DNA from: Elusimicrobiota bacterium
Lineage (GTDB): Bacteria; Elusimicrobiota; Elusimicrobia; FEN-1173
NCBI GenBank assembly: GCA_016788905.1
Contig: JAEURZ010000012.1
Location: 23,037-87,036, forward strand
Direction of reading: 5' to 3'
DNA length: 64,000 nucleotides
The translations under genes and the position numbers were made by a program. Shown here piece after piece: positions 36,061 to 51,000 of this stretch; the stretch's first letter is position 1; every line of letters starts with the position of its first letter. The notes under the pieces were generated by a model. That model was not told the DNA's origin. It made no database searches and worked only from the letters and a program-made list of their open reading frames with translations.

Positions 36061-39000
36061 GGCCGCCCGGCTGACCACTTTAATCTTTTCCAGGGCCTTC
36101 TTGATGTCTTCCACCGCTGTTTTGATCCCAATCATGGCCTCCGCCAAGAGGTTCTTCCAAAGTTCTTTCTGGCCCGTCAAGACGCGGACGCCCGCGGGCG
36201 CTTGACCCAAGAGCCCCATCAAGAGCGCACCAACCTTATTGAAATCAATGGCCCCATAAGATTCCCCCGCCAACGGCGTGACCGCCACTCCCACCTCGTC
36301 AGAGGACATCACGGTAAATAAGGGCAATCCCTGCTCTCCTTTCATGGCGAGACGGGCGCTCAACACCCCAGGCATTCCACCGTTCAAGTTATCCACCACC
36401 ACAACATTCAATGGGGATTCCGGTGAATTTTGGTTCCATTCACCCGAGAGCTGGGTCATTCTCCCAAGGATCTCCTCGTTGACAGTCTCGGCCGAACTTA
36501 ACAGTTCACTGGCGGCCACCAAGAGAACCCGCACGTTGGGGAGGTTCGCCAGATCACGCAGGGACGCCGCCATCTTCACATCAGCATCCCGCAGGGTTTC
36601 CCAATTCAGTCGTGTGGAAGATTCCCCCACAGCCATCCGGCTGGCGATCAGGGCCGTCAGTTGATAGCCCAACCAGAGGCGCACAGGCGTCACGTCCGCC
36701 CCCGCCTTCCCATGGAAAGCCTTGATTTCTTCCAGGAAACCCAACAGGCTCAAGCGGGCCATATCTTTTGGCATACTCCGCTGGACCAGGGATTCCACCA
36801 TCGTTTCGCCAGTCTTGGCCAACGATTGCCCCTCTCCAGAGAGGACCGCATGGGCCATCTCATGGGCGACCGCCGTCAACACCGCATCCCGATTCCCTCC
36901 CTGAACATGAATCACATAGGAAGATTTTCCTCCCTCGATAAAGGCCAAGGGAACCTTTCCAAACGCGGGGGTCCGAACCGACTTTTGATAGGCCTGAAGA
37001 TAATCCATCCGGTCATGGAGGACCACGGTCACATTTGGCCGATTTGCAGAGGGAATACCTTCGGACGTCAGCATCAGATTCAGCATTCGTTCTGCGGCAA
37101 CGTTTAACGAAGAATGGGTTAAGGTTAGACCAGGGGCCCCCAAGCTGTTCAGCGTTTGGCGGGAAAGGGAAACACCCTTCAACCCCGCGATTTCCCGTTC
37201 GAGGCTCGCCAACAACTCGTCATCGCTGGTTTCAATCCCCATCTCATTGAGGTAACCGGTCAAACGGGCATCCACCAGAATGGCCGAGAGAGCGGGGTCC
37301 AACCGTGCCAATTCCGGCGCCAGGACATGCATGAACGCCAGGCTCCGGGCGCGGAGATCCTTCTGCTCGTTCCACATCCGGGATCCTGCCCGGGCGGTTG
37401 CCACGGCTTGTTCCACCTGGGCGATCCGTTTTAATAATACATCCAACGGTAACCCCAGATCGTCTAGCGTGGCTTCCTTTGGAAGCACAGTAGCCAACGC
37501 CACCGCGTTCGCCACCGACAGGGGGAGAGGCACCGTTTTAGCCCCAAAGGTCACATGGCCTTCAATATTGACTCCTTGGCGCAGAGCCCGGAGCACAGCC
37601 GCCCCCACAGACTCTGTTCCAACAATTTCAAATTTCCCTTGGGGCGTAACCTGGGCCTGCTCAACAACGTTCCCCATCACCCGATAGAAAGCGACGGAGG
37701 TCCCTTCAGGATTGGTGACCCAGTCAAAGGAAGGTTTCCCCAACGCCCCCACATTTCCATTGATTCGCCGGTTCATCATCAAATCGGGCAAGCTATAGGG
37801 TGGCGTGTTGGGAAGAACATGAACTTCCGTATGCACGTGACCAACCCCTCCGGCGCCCAACCGGCTCATTTCACTGGCCATGACCGATAACCCACCCCCT
37901 GCCGTCGGCTGACCAGGGAGAAGGATGGCTTGACCAGCACGAACCCCAACAAGGGTTTCAGAACCCATTCCAGGGATCCCCGTGCGAACAACCCCAGCGG
38001 TCTCCACCGCGCCCTGGGCCGCCGTTGGGGCACCCGCCATCCCCACCGCCGCCAGGAGAACAACCACCGCCTTTTTCAACCCACCACCAAACCCCAGTTC
38101 CTCCCCCTCTTCGCGCCTCGCCCAAACATCAACCCCTTTCGCCACGACCACCGCTGAGACAAACCCAACGACGACAGCCAAAGCAAAACCCAACATAGGG
38201 GCCACAACAAGCCCCGTGAGCGCCCCAGAAACCAGCCCCACCTGCATCGATTGAACCGCAAACCCACTGGCTCGATGAACCGTTTGCTTTTTGACTGTTT
38301 TTTCTCCAGAAGTGGTTGGATCCCTCTTTTTATCAATTTGATCAACCACGTCACTTCCCTTTTCCAAAGGTTTTACGCGCGAAAGGCGTTCAAGCATCGC
38401 CCAAGCGGAACCGACGATCTCAGATCTCACATTTGCCAAAGTTTGAAGTAAGCTATATTTAACTTCTGATCCACTAGAATTAATGGTCCGTATTTTTAGT
38501 TGAACGAATATCCCTTTAACAGATTTCTCCGTATTCCTTACAGCTAAAGCTTTTGGAGATGCACTTAGACGAGTACCATTTTCTTTGTCGTATTGTTCAA
38601 TTCGAGACACAACGGTTTGCAAACGTTTATCAACTTCTCTAAACTCGCGATCTAGACGATCCACTTTCTCAGCATCCCCGTACGAAGTCCTTAGCTCATC
38701 TTGAATTCTATTGTATTCATTCTGCAATTCATCTAATTCTTCCATAAATTCATCCAATTCATCTTTGTCAAATAACGAAGAAGCCTCAATTTTCTCAACG
38801 GCTCGTTCTTTTACAGAAGACACTCCCGCTACAGGTTCGTTGCCAATCCACGCGGGCTCACCGGCCGATCGCGCCGAAGGGGAAAACTCCACTTTTTGCC
38901 CAGCCGCTTCGGCTGAGGGTCGGAGCTCATAACCGCCTATCCCGTCGGTCAATTCACCAACCGCTCGAGCCTCCAGCTGAGCATCCAACACAACCGGCTG

Positions 39001-42000
39001 TGCCGACACGACATTCTTCTTCTCCCGCGCAGGCACCCCAGGCACACTAAACTCCGCACTCGTTCCCTTAGGAGCAACGGACAGGGGAAGCCCACGCCTT
39101 TCAAACAATCCGTCCGAACTGATATCGGACCATGGGGCTGACGTCTCTGCCTCCGCAGAGTCCTGAACGGAATCGCCCGCCTTGATCACGTGATGGGCGA
39201 TACCTATTAACCGCAAGGCCCACATCGCCTGGGAAATCTCCCCACGGAAAGAGGCCACCTCAGTTTCTGCCTGTTTTAACTCGGCTAAAATTTTCTCTTT
39301 GTTCTTTTGTTGTTCAGGATCAAGCATCTTATTTTCGTCTCCCGAAACAGAAGGGGAAGACATCGCATCAAGTTGTTCCTGCAAGTCATTCATTCGTTTA
39401 ACGGCCAAATTTCGGCTTAGGATATGACGATCTCTATCGTGTTCGTATTTGATTTGTTCCATAGCAAGATCGTTTGAGCTTTCCAAACCCATTTCCATAA
39501 AATGGCCCAAAACCCGAACGCTCTGAACAGCACCCAGTTGGTCAAGAGCGCCGTTATACTTGGTTTCGACACTCTGTTGATCAACATTTTCTTTTCCCAG
39601 CTCCACCTGAGCTTGAGACCGAAGAAGCCTTTCAGCCAATGTTTCCACCATCAATTGCATGGCAAAAGAGCCGGAAGTGGCTTCCCTTGGCTTTCCAGCC
39701 AATATGTTTTCGGCAAGGGATTCGGCTTTACTTGGGATCGAAGAATCCGCTCTTATTTCCGGCAATGTCTCTAAGACGATCGTCGTGATTTGATCCCCAT
39801 GAAGATGTTCCCCATACCGCTTTGTGCTTTGGCCAATAAACTCGAGGAACGTCCCCTCATCCGCTGACGTCAGATCTTGATATTCCTGGGCATCGCGGAT
39901 TAAACCGATCCGAGCATTGACCACAGCCGGGGATTTCAAGAGAGTATCCATTGTCACGCTTCCTTTTTCCGCAGGAGAAAAATTAGCGATCATTTGTTCC
40001 GCCAGGGTGGTATCTTCTATTCCCCGTGCCAGTGCCGCCAAGTGGAAAATCGTTGCGGCTTGGATGTCGGTGTTGGTCGTGACGCTGTCCAGGTCAGCCA
40101 GAGTCCAATCGCCTTGGGCTTCCAGTTTCGACCATTCCGAAATGGCCCTTCGGTCTTCTCCCCACGTCCGCCCTTGGACCAGTGCGCGTGATTGACTTAC
40201 AACAGCTAAGACAAGGGGAGAAACAAGCATCCCAGCCGCATTCAACAACGCCCCGATGCCGAAAATCAGATTAGAAGCTCCCATCGATGCCCCAGATATC
40301 ACGGGCACCCCATAAGCTATGAATCCTTTGTCTTTCAGGGTAGCCATAAACCCATCTTTTTTAAACACCCGGGACAATGATTTAATTGTTTCCATTGGGG
40401 ATTTGGCCCCAGGAGCAAAGGCGTTGATCACACCACCCACAGCAAGGACGGGAATCGCCAAGGCTAATCCGTGTGTCCCAACCAAAAACATCCCACCAAC
40501 CGTCACGACATTTCCCACAACCTGAAATGCCTTTCCGAAACGCCCTTCGAGCACTTCATCGATTTTCGCGGCAAAGGCTTTGGGATCTTTCCCTTGCAAC
40601 GGCACAAGGGTTTGAAGTTCCCGAAGTTTGGACCGTTCGATAAACCGCGGGGCTTCTTCTCCCAAGGTTTTTACCAGCTGAAGGGTTAAATTCCTCGCCT
40701 CAGAAAATGCACCGGCCTCCAGTGTGACCCCAGCCCGGCCCCGCACGCCCTCGAGCTCCATAACGTTTGGAATGGGATTCCCCATTCGAGAAGCCACATC
40801 GCCCAAGACATGGGCGGCCTGCTGCCCCGTGTTCGCCAACCGACCCGATTGCCCCGTGTTGCCGAGCGCCTCAGTGGCCGCCCACGCCACCGATCGGACA
40901 CCCTCAACAAAAGGCATCACCCCTCGCGCCAACGTCTCCGTCATTGAAATGGGGAGAGTCCCCACCTCCGGATGGGCGTCCAATTGGGCCGCTTCCAAGA
41001 AGGCCCCTTCCAACCCGCGGTTCAGACCACGGGCATCCATCCGTTCCGCCAACCGACCCAAAATTTCGTTCAATCCCATCTGGTCACTGGAACGATTTTT
41101 TTCGAGAGAGTTACTGGTTTGGACCAACCATGATTGAGAAGCCACAAGTCCACCGAAAAGACTTCCCGCCAGGTCCATGCCCCGCCATTGAACCTCTTTG
41201 GCAAACCCTTCAAGGGCGCTAACAAACGCCCTCGCCCCTTCCGTCTGTTGGGCACGTGTAGGGACAGAACGGACAGCCGTGTTGAGGTAAGTGAGAATTC
41301 GGGCTTCCAGGACCGATTGAACCCGAACGTCCAGCCCCATATCTTTCAACCCAATCAGCAAGTCCGCCGTATTCCCCAGCACGCCCCAACGGGCGGCGTT
41401 ATCCGCCCCGGGAGTGTTGTCCCATTGGGAAGTCCCCTGGGTCAAGGCATTCACCATTTGATGCATCTGACCCAAGTTATTCTCGGTTCCGATGGACGTA
41501 AACGCTTCCCGCGCAAAGAGGGCCAGCTCGGCCCCACGTCCAGCCTTGACCAGGTTTTCAGATTGCCGACCAATGGCCTCCACAACCGATTCACCATTAA
41601 AGAAATTAACGCTCGGCCCCGACAGCAACTGAGCCGCAGTCCAAAGGGTGTCCGCCACCTCCGACAAACCGTTGCTTTGTTCATCGCCCAATTGATTGGC
41701 CAGGTCCAACAAGGCCGATTCCACACGGGCGACATTGATGGTGGGAACCTGCCGAATTTGCACTTCAGCCGAATCAAGGATCGCGGTCACCAAGGCCGCG
41801 TTGACGATTTTCTGGGAATCATTGCCCGCCTGTCGCAGCAAGGAGGAAGGAATGGTTACCCCCGCCTCGCTCGCCGCACTGAGGAATGTCGCCTGGCTGG
41901 TCACACCCGCCGCATACTGTTCCACGGAGAACATGAGGGACGCGTGACTATCGTTCGTGGAGAAACGATTCAATCCGGCGGAAGCGCGTAAACCACCTTT

Positions 42001-45000
42001 CCCCACAACGTCTCCCATTTCCTGAAGAACCTCAGACGCTTGGTGGGGGAGGGACGTGGCCAGCATCTCAATCGGCTTTTCTTTCAAGCCCTCTTCAAAA
42101 GTAAACCGCTGAAAAAACCCCATCTTCCCCTTGGCCCAAACGCCCCCTACCAAAAACTCAAACTTATTAATATATTTAATAAAAGGGCCAAAGAAGGGAA
42201 CATTCTGCAAGAGCGGGCCCACCACCGGCCGAGCAAAACCGACCATCGCACCAAACGCCCACATCATGGGATCGGTGGCGGTTTGGAGCGCTGTCACAGC
42301 CGTTCCACTCAGAGCTTTTTCCCACCCCTCGGCACTGAAATTCGGGATATTGATAAGCCCACCGAACAACACCTTGGCATCCCCACCGACAATCGTGTTC
42401 GCAATTCCCCCCACACCAAAAGCAAGGGTATTGAACGCCGTCACATCACGCACCGTTCGTTCCAATCCAACAATACCTGTACTGAACCCTTTTCCGATTT
42501 CGCGCCCCAACTTCATCCCCACCGAAAGAGGACCTCTCTCGCTGAGCAAAATCCCAAACTGCCTCAAATTGTTTCCTATTCCAGTTAATCCAGAAACTTC
42601 CGAGAGACCTATGAAAACTTGTTTCGTCCCCACAACCACCCCGCGTCCGATGGTCGCCGCATCTCGGAAAACGGCATACGGCTTTAGAAACAATTCGGTT
42701 ACCACATTTTTTCCCACGCCCGAAAAGTTTTCTACCGAGGCAAAGACTTTCCCCCCACCGGATGAGTTCGCCGCGGGCCCCCTGAGGAAGGGAGCCAACA
42801 CCACCAACGCCTGAAGAGCAGTGACCGTGCTGGGATTCAGTCCAAAGTCCACCCCCATTTTCGACATCAACATGGGGACCAACCCTTCCCAAGAAACGAA
42901 CAAATTCGTTGGGTTACCCCACACCACAACGTTTAACAACACCTTCGGGAATGTAAAGAGACCCATGAAATTCTCAGCTTTTCCGAGCACCTTTCCGGAC
43001 ACCTGGAACAGGGCCGGAACGCCCCGAGCGAATGGATTGATGACCCAAACAACGGACTGAACAACAAGAGACCCACTGAACGACCGGCTCACCGCGGCCT
43101 TATTCACCGCCGTACTGGTGATCCCCACCCGCCGGAGAGCCCAGCCGCCTCCGGGACCAAAGAAGGTAGACAATTGCCGAAAGTTTTGAGCGCCAGTGAG
43201 TTGGGTCAATCGACCAACGACAGCCCCCGCCCCATCCGCCGTCACGTTCAAGAGCCCAAACCGGGCTGCCTCTTTAACATTATTAAGTCCCAGAGCCCGC
43301 ATGGTGAACGCTTCGCCAAACACTTTGGAAAACATATTTCCCGAAATTTTAGCGGCCACCGCTTCTCCCACACCAGCGGCAATAACTTTTCCCTCCGAGT
43401 ATCTAACCAAACTCCCCAACACTTTGTTAGCCAAGATCGCTTTGGTCGCCCCCACCATTTTGCTGATAGCCAACAGGGCCGGTCCAGGCAACACGAAGAG
43501 GCCCATGGTTGTCAAACCCGAACCGATCTCCCCCCGCGCAAACTGGGGCGCCGCCAAATGGCTTCCAATGGCGCCCAACGTGAGGTCCGTCATGGTCACC
43601 CGGGTGGCCGTGAGACTTGTCGTCGTGGCCACCGCACCGGCACTGGCGAACAGGCCTCGAACACCCAACGCCGGAATTACATTGAGTCCACTGGAAAAGA
43701 GAGTTAACCAACCACCCAAAGCACTGTCCGTGGATGAACCATGGAGCCCCAAATCCCAAAACGCTTCGTTCGCCAGGCGATCGTTGCCGCTCGATGTCCG
43801 GGTCACAGTAAAGCCTTCCAAAGGACTAAAGGTGACATCGTAGCTCGAGGTGGCGTAGGCCACCACCGAACCGACCACGGCCTTTAATGCTTGAGCGGGG
43901 CGATCGATAAAGTTGAAAAGGGCCTCTCCCATCAAAGAACTCGCTTTTTCCATAAATCCCCGGGTGTCAACCTGATCCGTTGTGCTAACTCCGCCAAACA
44001 AAGGACCACCAATCTCCCCATTTTTAAGGGATAACGTTGACCCCAGAATTGTTCCCGCATACTCCGTTCCCCCAAAATGGGCCGTTTCCCCCGTATGCAA
44101 ACGGTCGGTCCGCTCAGCGGAAACCACGACCCGCCGCCCCTCACTTGTCCAGAGCTCAGCGCTCGTAATTTCAGTCTTGATAGCCCCATCAGACAAAACA
44201 GGCCCCAGATTGGCGGTCCCATTTATCTCCAGGGTTTTCGCGTTATACTCGATCAGCTCGGTCCGTCCCCCTCCCAACGATTTGGTTTGGGTGTAACTGA
44301 TCGCTTCTCCCTCTCGGCTCACTTTTGCGCCGAACGTATTTTCCCGGTCAATTTTCATTTGACCGTTCTCGTTTTTATAGACTTCCAACCGATCTTGGCC
44401 ATCCGCCATCCGAATCAGCCCTTCCAGTGACTCATAGTCCGATCCCATAGAAATGTAAGTCAGACGACCTGTTTGATTGCCCGGCGCTGGGACCTCATCT
44501 TTCACCATGACGGTGGCGATCAATTCAAGGCGTTTTTCACCCTTTTCATCACTGAACCGATTCCCTTCCCACGTCCGGTTTCCGTTTTTGTCAACACCGG
44601 CCTTAAATTCTTTCCCATTCTCCCGGGCCGATACGGCTTTATATTCCACCGTTCCGCCGTCAAGTTTATTGGCCTTCAGGTCCACCGCTCGCACCGTGGC
44701 GTCGGCCAAACGGGTGGCGGAAATGCGTAAATCACTATTACTCAACCGAATGACGGCGGTTTTAATCATCCCATCCGACGTAAAATCCATTGACACACGC
44801 TGTTCGCCGGCGCCCACGTGCGCCACAGCGGTAAGCCGTTCAGAAATTTTTTCCATGGCGCCCTCGGTCATGGGCGTATCTTTCAAAGGAGACCGGGCCA
44901 ATAGGTTGGCCGTCTCGATTCCGGTCCCCACAACAATTCGCCCCTTCTCCTCCTTAAACGCAACACCTCGTTCTACGCTCACCACACGACTTTCTTTATC

Positions 45001-48000
45001 CGTATTCTCCATGTTCAGCCGAGCCAGGATTTGTATCCCGCCTTTCACTGTCCCTTGAACCGAAACTTGTTTCCCTTGAACCTCATCACCCATCCCAGCT
45101 CTTGCCACTAACGTGTATAAGGTTTCACCGGATTTATTGAGTCCCGTACGGGAGAGATCCACCTGGCCATCCCTTTTGACATCCAATTGATAGGAGGACG
45201 AAGTGGCGGTTCCCAAGGTGCCATCCAACTTAGCAAGCCGGGCGGGGCCACCCTCCAACGCCCCCCATTGCGCACGGGCCGCATTGGGCCCATCAGGATG
45301 AATGATTAGGGAGGTTTGGCGCAACCCTCCCTCGGCCCCCGCGATGGTCCGTGTGCCATCCGCTTGATAGGTGATGGTCTGATCCACCAACACACCCTTC
45401 ATTTCAAACCCCGCCGTTTTGGCCAGAATGGTTGACCCGGCAACTTTGGGATAGACCTGAACCGTGTGCCAAGCGTCTCCCGCTTCTTCGCCCGCAATCA
45501 CCAAAGCATCCACTTTGCCAACGGTTCCCGGACGCGCTTGATAATATTCGGTTTCTCCTGCTTTCCCGAAACCCATCAAGTTCTCACTCGCGCTTACCCA
45601 TTCAGGAAGTTTCCCTCCTTCTCCCGCTCCCGCAGGAACTTTAATCCTATCTTCTCCCTGGAGATGGTACGTGACCCGGGTTTTCAGGTCCCCACCCTTT
45701 CCGTCCCATTCGAACCCTTTAATCAGGGCCCCCAGTTCCACCCCGTCAACCTGAGCCATCACAAGGTCTTTGACCTGGGACGGTTCGACCATGAACATTT
45801 CGCCTTTTCCAAGGAAAGAAACCCGAACATCCCGACCACCATTAGTCACCGTTCCATACCCCGCAAACCCGTTAAACACAGAGGAAACACGATCACCTGT
45901 TTTAACAGTATCGAAAAGCAATGCTGAAACGCTCGCGTCTTTAACAATTCCAAGACGATCCGAATCAAATCCTTCTAATAGGAGGGCTTTCCTCCCATCA
46001 GATGTATCCACCATGTAGTCCGTTACTTTGGAAATTTCAAATCGATTCCCCGCGGGAACGACAAGGTTTTGCCCAACAACAGCCACTAAGTCTCCATTCG
46101 TCACTTCCCCTAACGAAAGCAACCCGGTCTGCCGGTCTCTCGCAAACGTCGCTTCTAAACTTCCTCCGGAAGACTCCACCGACCCGGCCATGGCCACCAC
46201 CCCTCCCACCAGGGCTTTGGAACCGATTTCGAGAGTCACATTGGACGAACTACGGAATTCCGCGTTGTAAAGGTCCCCAGCCGAGAAAGATTGGTTCGCC
46301 ATCATCCCGATTCGGCTGACATTGAGAACAGCACCCCCACTACCCTTCAAAGACAACGTATTGATCCCGCGGCTACGGACCCCCGAACTATCACCCAGGG
46401 AAGGTTCCCGAAGAGGGTCCGTTCCCTTAAGGGTGACCGTCACCCACTTCGCTTCGGACTTACCATTGTCACCCGTTCCAAGATCCATCAACATCCGGAC
46501 ATTCGTCCCCGCGGGCAGTGTGTCAAAATAACCCAATTGATGGGTGTTGGAGTAACTTTCCAAGTGCCGGAAACTCAATCCGTTTTTCCCCATAACCGCG
46601 TATTGGCCGCTGGTGTATGTGGATCGGGAAACAATGCCGTCCTTTGTGATTCCATCGCGGAATTCCGAAACAAATGTCTCCTTAATGAATAACCTTCCCC
46701 CCTCCGAGAACACCTTCAATTCCGTTGTTTTCTTTTCCCCCAACAAATAAAGCTGAGTTCCGCTAGCCCCTCGAATTTCTCCACCCTTTACCCAGATCTT
46801 CACATTCCCCGTTTTCGACCCCAACATCGCTCCACCGGCACGGGCCAGTGACGTGAAAACCCGATCCATGGGTCCACGGGTGACCGCAATCTTTATCCCA
46901 CCCACAGACTTCATGAAACCCGCCGCCGCGAGTGTCCCACCGCTAACGCGCAGGATTTTGTTTGAATTTTTATCCAAAAGTCCCTCGACTTGGCCCGACC
47001 GAGTCACAACACCAATGCCCAACGACACCCCTTTGCCGTCATGGATCGTCGCATACGAACTGCCGGCCCCGCCGAATCCCATGACCGCCCGAAGGGCCTT
47101 GAGCCCCCCAGCCAAGACAGAATCTCGACCTTTCGGTGTATTCTTGATCATCAACGCGATCAAAGATTTACCGTCCGACAATGGGGTCGTCACTTTAGAA
47201 ATCGTGCTTTCCCATTGACTCCCTTTCTTGTTAAGAATACTGACGGACCAAACATCGGAACCTTTTCCACGAACAGCCGAAGCGAGATCCACAATCTTCC
47301 CAGTGGCGTATCCAAACGCTTCAACTATGTCGTATAAACCATCCGCGCCTTTCGTTGCGGCAAAACCTGTTCCATTCTTGGGTTCGACCCCAACCAAGAC
47401 CTGGCGTCCTTCCCCATCTTTACCAACCGCTGTATACTTTCCGTCATCCGCCATAATTCGGGCAACACCAACCGCGTTTGTCTTTCCCAGTCCGTGGTTG
47501 AGTCCTTTGACGTCCCGATCTTCCTGTGTCTTTCCGTTCAATTCAATGATCTGACCCTTCAAGACAACCGCGCGAATATTATCCCCACCCGTGGCCCCAG
47601 CCACCCCCTCAAACAACCCCGTTTTGCCATCAGCCCGCTCTCCGCGAAGCGCGACTTTCATCTCTTTCGATTCTTTATCCACAACGCTAAACTCGAGGCC
47701 ACTGGTAATTTGCCGATCGTTCGCCTCTCCATTAATTTTCCCAAGCGCCGAACCCGAAATGGCTCGACCATCAACATCGAGAGACAGTAAGGATTTTCCA
47801 TCCGTCAAATAAACAACACCTTTGGGCTGTTCTCCCCCTTTCGTGGCGCTCCACTCCTGGACAACCACCTTGTTTCCGTTCGTGGTTTTACCCTCAGCGG
47901 CAAAGACCATCGGACCATCGGCTTTAGAGAGAGACACCATACCGTTCATCCCACCCTTCAACCCTTTTTCGGCCCCAACCTGATTCAACGTTGACACGTC

Positions 48001-51000
48001 ACTCACCAGGGTAAGGAGACTTTCATTACTGTTTGATTGGATCAAGGTCGAGCCCTTCATGGTTTCGTCCAACTTGAAAGACGACACGTGAGAATCATTG
48101 ATCAAGAAAACCTTTTCGCCTGTATCGCGGGAAAGAATATCCCCCGGAAGCGAACCTGATCCTGCCACTTTTTCAAAGTTATTTACGATGACCCGCGTTC
48201 CGTTCTCTGTTGTCGTTTTCCCAACAGTTTGCGAACCAACAAACAAGACATTAATGTCAGCTGATTTTATCCCTGGGGTCTCAGTAAGATGAAGGACAAC
48301 TTTACCCGTCTCGGAAAGATTCACCAGCCGACCAAGCGCAACTTCAACCTGGGCCCCCTCCGAAAGAGTGTGCCCTGCAATCTTCACGCTTTCGCCTTGG
48401 GCAGCGAACAATTTCGCGCCTTCGCCCACCAGAGTGGGTTGCCCGTTCACCAGAGAGATAATGCCTCCGAACACATGGCCCGTTTTCGTTTCTGAAACGG
48501 TCCCTTCAGTGTGTACCCTAACGGATTCACCGGCCCCCCCCGCGCCTTTATCAATCGTGAGTTTACCAATGACCACATCGGCCAACCCAACCATGGCCAG
48601 CCCGCTTTGTCCCAGCACAAAAGTGGCTGGTGTTTTCCCATCGGCCCCGTTGGCCATCAAGATTCCTTCCTCGGCCACACCATCTTTATTTTGGAACGCC
48701 ACAGCAACATCTTTCCCGCCATTCAATTGCCACCCTTCTTTGCCTGCCATCAATTCGGTCCCCGCAGGGATGACCATGGCTTGGTCTTTGCCCGTTTGGA
48801 TATTGGCGTCTCCCTTAAGGGTCGCACGCGTTCCGACCTCAAACGAGATTTTCCCAGCGCCATCCATGGACCAGCGCGTCCCTTTGGATGAATCGACTAA
48901 AACTTTGCCTCCCAACAGGCTCACGGGACCTTCGGTATGGCCCGCGAGTCCAATGATGTTGAACTGACCGTTCATTGTCACATCCGTCACCGTGCGGCCA
49001 TCACCGAGGGCCATGGGGCTAACGGTCAGCGTCCAACTGGAAAGATCTTTGCCATCCACGAAGTTGTTCTTGCCCTCAACGCTTTTGACCGCGGCCCATT
49101 GGTCTCCAACACGGATTTCTTGGCCCACAAGATCGGTCATGTTAAATTCTTTCATGACCTTGTTCCATTGGCCCTCGCCGCCCTGACGCATCAGGGCCAA
49201 CACCGGGGCCTCTTTGCCTGTTCGGGATACGCTCACATAGGAAATAGCACCGTCTTTCCCACGTGTGGGCATGAGAACTTGCCCCTCTCCGTTCTTAAGC
49301 CCCATGTTCACACCGGCTTTAACGGTGATGGTGCCTTTCAGGTAGACGTTTTCCCCCATCTTGACGCCCTGGCCACCCTTGGCGATGACGTCGAATTCCA
49401 CGATGTAGGTTTCACCGGTTTTTTTATCGACCGCGATAACCCGAGGAACCAACGTCCCTTCGCCATCGCAAATCTTCGTGTCGTGATGCATCACGGGCCC
49501 CTTAAACTTCACGCCGGCATCACCATCGACTTGATAAAAGTCTGTATTTTCATTCCCCTTCTCCTTCATCAACGTCCCTTTTCTATCCTCTTTAATTTCT
49601 TTCCCATTCACCTCCAGGGTCGTTGATAAGGGAACGAAAGCCGCCGACAGGGAAGAATTCGAATACTTCGCCAACAGGGATTCCACCGCACCGCCTTCTT
49701 TTCGAAGGCTGACATTGGTGATCCCCCCTTGTCCGTTATCTCCAATGGCAAAAACGCCATCCACAGGAAGCACCCCGTTGCCCTTGAGCAACTGCCGGGC
49801 GGCGTCCGTAAGTTTGGACCCATCGATTTCAACCGCGGCCACAACTTTATTGTTTGTGGACAGGATTTTGACGCTCGTCACACTTTCTAAGCCCGCCATC
49901 CCTTCCAGGGCCTGCATTTTTCGTAACAGGACTTCCAATGGCAATCCTTCCATTTGCGGCAAAATCGCCTTAAGATTCCCCCCATTGTTGGGGATATCCA
50001 CCTCAATGTCTGTCACGGCACCTTTCCCGTCCAACAGGACCTCAGCGGTGGCGTCCCCGGCTCGTTCAGCCCCCTGGGAGAGAACCGCCAATATTCCTTT
50101 CATCGGGCCCGTCACCAGGCTCTGCAAGTTCCCGGCCATACCCTTGTTCTCTAAACTCACCCGGATTTGAGCGGTGCTCTTGGTCGCATCTTTCGGGTCA
50201 ATGGTGAATTTCACCTTTTCTATCCCCGTCGGATCTCCGCCCGTCAGGCTCGTCAACGTCTTTGACAAAGCGTCACCAATCCCACCCGCTTTTAAGAACT
50301 CTTGCATCGCGATTTTAGGGTCCGTAATATTATTGGTCTTCGCGTAAGTGTTAATGGCGCTGGCAAACGCTTCTTGGGTTTTTTCAATGCCAACCGTAAC
50401 AGCGCCCGTTTCCACATCAATTTTCACTTCCACCGTGTCCACTTCCCAGTGAGCGGCCCGCGCTTGTTCTTGGGCCGACAGGTCCGCCACATTCACATGG
50501 GCCACCAAAAACCCTTTTGCGCCTTCCGTTTCCGTTGCGGCGGAAATTCGCGCCACAAAAGTAACAGAACCATTTTTTAAGGCGTCGCTGGACAAGACAT
50601 CACCCAAGTTTTTGGCAGAATTGGCGATGGCCTCGTCCGTGGCCCCCGCTTCCAGCATAACGTTCTTCAAATGGGTGAGATCGCCTTTCACCGCAAACAC
50701 CACGAACACCCGATTGGATTCCAACCCCAGCTCTAACGTCACGGTTTCCTGCTTAATGCCCGACGCCGCCACCATTTTGGCATCCTGACCGACCAAGGCC
50801 TCCGTTTTGACTTCCACAGAGACAACCGCTTCTTTCCCAATAGTGGCGGCCACCATTTTGACGCTTCCTTCAATGATGACATCCAGGGACCCAATATGAT
50901 CCATTAAGGTGTTTAATTGCTTATCGGATAAACTTATGAGGATACTTTTATCGGGAGCTGACAGATTCCCCGCCTCAGCGACTTGGGTCCTGAATTTTGC

